Positions 6,681 to 7,266 of a stretch of 7,266 bases of DNA are shown in pieces. The first letter of the stretch is position 1. Every line of letters starts with the position of its first letter. Origin of the DNA: Bacteroidota bacterium. GTDB lineage: Bacteria > Pseudomonadota > Alphaproteobacteria > Puniceispirillales > Puniceispirillaceae. Position numbers and translations under genes: made by a program. The stretch spans positions 1 to 7,266 of the forward strand of contig JAACDV010000065.1 of the NCBI GenBank assembly GCA_009936825.1, read 5' to 3'. The notes below the pieces were generated by a model, which worked only from the letters and a program-made list of their open reading frames with translations, had not been told where the DNA came from and ran no database searches.

Positions 6681-7266
6681 ATGGCCAAGTCCGAACGCGA
6701 ATTTGAAGATGGCGACGATGCGGTGGCGGCTGTAAGGTCAGCTATTGTAGCGGCCGCACTGATCCACGTTCCGTTTGATGGTTGGGGCGATGCCGCCCTT
6801 TTGGCCGGTGCCGATGATGCTGGTTATACGTCTGATGATGTAAGGCGACTTTTCCCGGGCGGGGCGATAGATGCTATTCGGGCGCACTCATCGATGGCTG
6901 ATACAGCGATGGTGCAGGCCTTCGAGGCCCAATCAGATCGCCCGGAAAAGGTGCATTTGATCATTCGTGAATTGATTCTGATCCGCTTGCAACAAGCGGG
7001 CCCGCATAAAGAGGCGGTTCGGCGTGCCATGACGATCATGGCGGTTCCGGGCAAGGCGCTGGTATCGGCAAACGCACTTTATGCGACGGTTGATGCGATG
7101 TGGCGCGCGGCTGGGCAGCGCGACACAGATTTTTCATTCTATACAAAGCGGGCCACGCTGGCGGCGGTTTATAGTTCTACCCTGTTTGCGTGGATTGCTG
7201 ATAACAGCGGCGATCCTGCGGTGATTGAGGGTTTTCTTGATCGGCGGTTAAAAGATGTATCGCGTA
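6681..7266 (+). CDS. COQ9-family protein (ubiquinone biosynthesis accessory protein), 3'-truncated by the window edge
   Basis: The 195 visible residues match the COQ9 family, listed in TIGRFAMs as TIGR02396, 'rpsU-divergently transcribed protein'. Mitochondrial COQ9 is a lipid-binding protein that presents ubiquinone precursors to the hydroxylase COQ7; a similar role here is inferred. Visible signatures are VPFDGWGDAALLAGADDAGY (30-49), FPGGAIDAIRAH (58-69), the helix RPEKVHLIIRELILIRLQ (87-104), EAVRRA (111-116), and the strongest block, DAMWRAAGQRDTDFSFYTKRATLAAVYSSTLFAW (138-171), followed by FLDRRLKDV (185-193). Family members are about 210-230 residues, so only a short C-terminal piece is missing. 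The start is well supported: an in-frame TAG lies at 6669-6671, and AGGAA at 6670-6674 sits 6 bases before the ATG. The head-to-head placement with rpsU agrees with the family's typical context. Because no stop codon lies in the window, a simple closed-ORF search would miss this gene. Confidence 0.93.
   Translation, partial: MAKSEREFEDGDDAVAAVRSAIVAAALIHVPFDGWGDAALLAGADDAGYTSDDVRRLFPGGAIDAIRAHSSMADTAMVQAFEAQSDRPEKVHLIIRELILIRLQQAGPHKEAVRRAMTIMAVPGKALVSANALYATVDAMWRAAGQRDTDFSFYTKRATLAAVYSSTLFAWIADNSGDPAVIEGFLDRRLKDVSR

Noticed and set aside
6824..7054. 76-residue open frame on the - strand
   Set aside because: It is antisense to the COQ9-family gene, which explains this stretch on the + strand.
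1..7266. Mobile element, CRISPR array, toxin-antitoxin or defence genes
   Set aside because: No transposase or integrase motifs, no regularly spaced repeats and no terminal inverted repeats were seen; the content is ordinary core metabolism and translation genes.

Overview
The window looks like chromosomal DNA from an alphaproteobacterium of moderate GC content. Three things point that way. The proton-translocating transhydrogenase is split into three polypeptides, as in Rhodospirillum rubrum. A COQ9-family gene is transcribed divergently from rpsU, an arrangement typical enough to have given the family its old name, 'rpsU-divergently transcribed protein'. The ABC1-type kinase also resembles an alphaproteobacterial subgroup. 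The exact genus cannot be read from the sequence; marine or Rhodospirillales-like lineages are plausible, but this is inference.

Layout. Bases 1-5845 hold five tightly packed genes on the + strand. They are the C-terminal four fifths of an M3-family oligoendopeptidase (it begins before the window), an ABC1/UbiB-like kinase whose ATG shares one base with the peptidase stop, and pntAA, pntAB and pntB, which encode the NAD(P) transhydrogenase. pntAB and pntB overlap by 4 bases. A bidirectional hairpin terminator (about 5874-5921) closes this block. It lies between the transhydrogenase genes and the convergent rpsU (ribosomal protein bS21, - strand, 6054-6257). A divergent intergenic region of about 420 bp follows. 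It contains a possible rpsU leader hairpin and a terminator-like hairpin of unclear purpose. The window ends inside a COQ9-family gene on the + strand (6681 onward).

How the genes fit together. PntAA carries the NAD(H)-binding domain I, PntAB the short membrane segment of domain II, and PntB the rest of the membrane domain plus the NADP(H)-binding domain III. Together they use the proton motive force to make NADPH from NADH. The ABC1 kinase and COQ9 belong to families linked to ubiquinone biosynthesis, so both quinone-related genes flank the transhydrogenase, though they are in separate transcription units. The peptidase is probably a housekeeping peptide-degrading enzyme co-transcribed with the kinase.

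I saw no mobile element, CRISPR array, tRNA or rRNA, and no convincing new multi-gene system. The points most worth a second look are non-coding: the terminator-like hairpin and leader stem-loop upstream of rpsU, and an 18-bp tandem duplication just downstream of rpsU.
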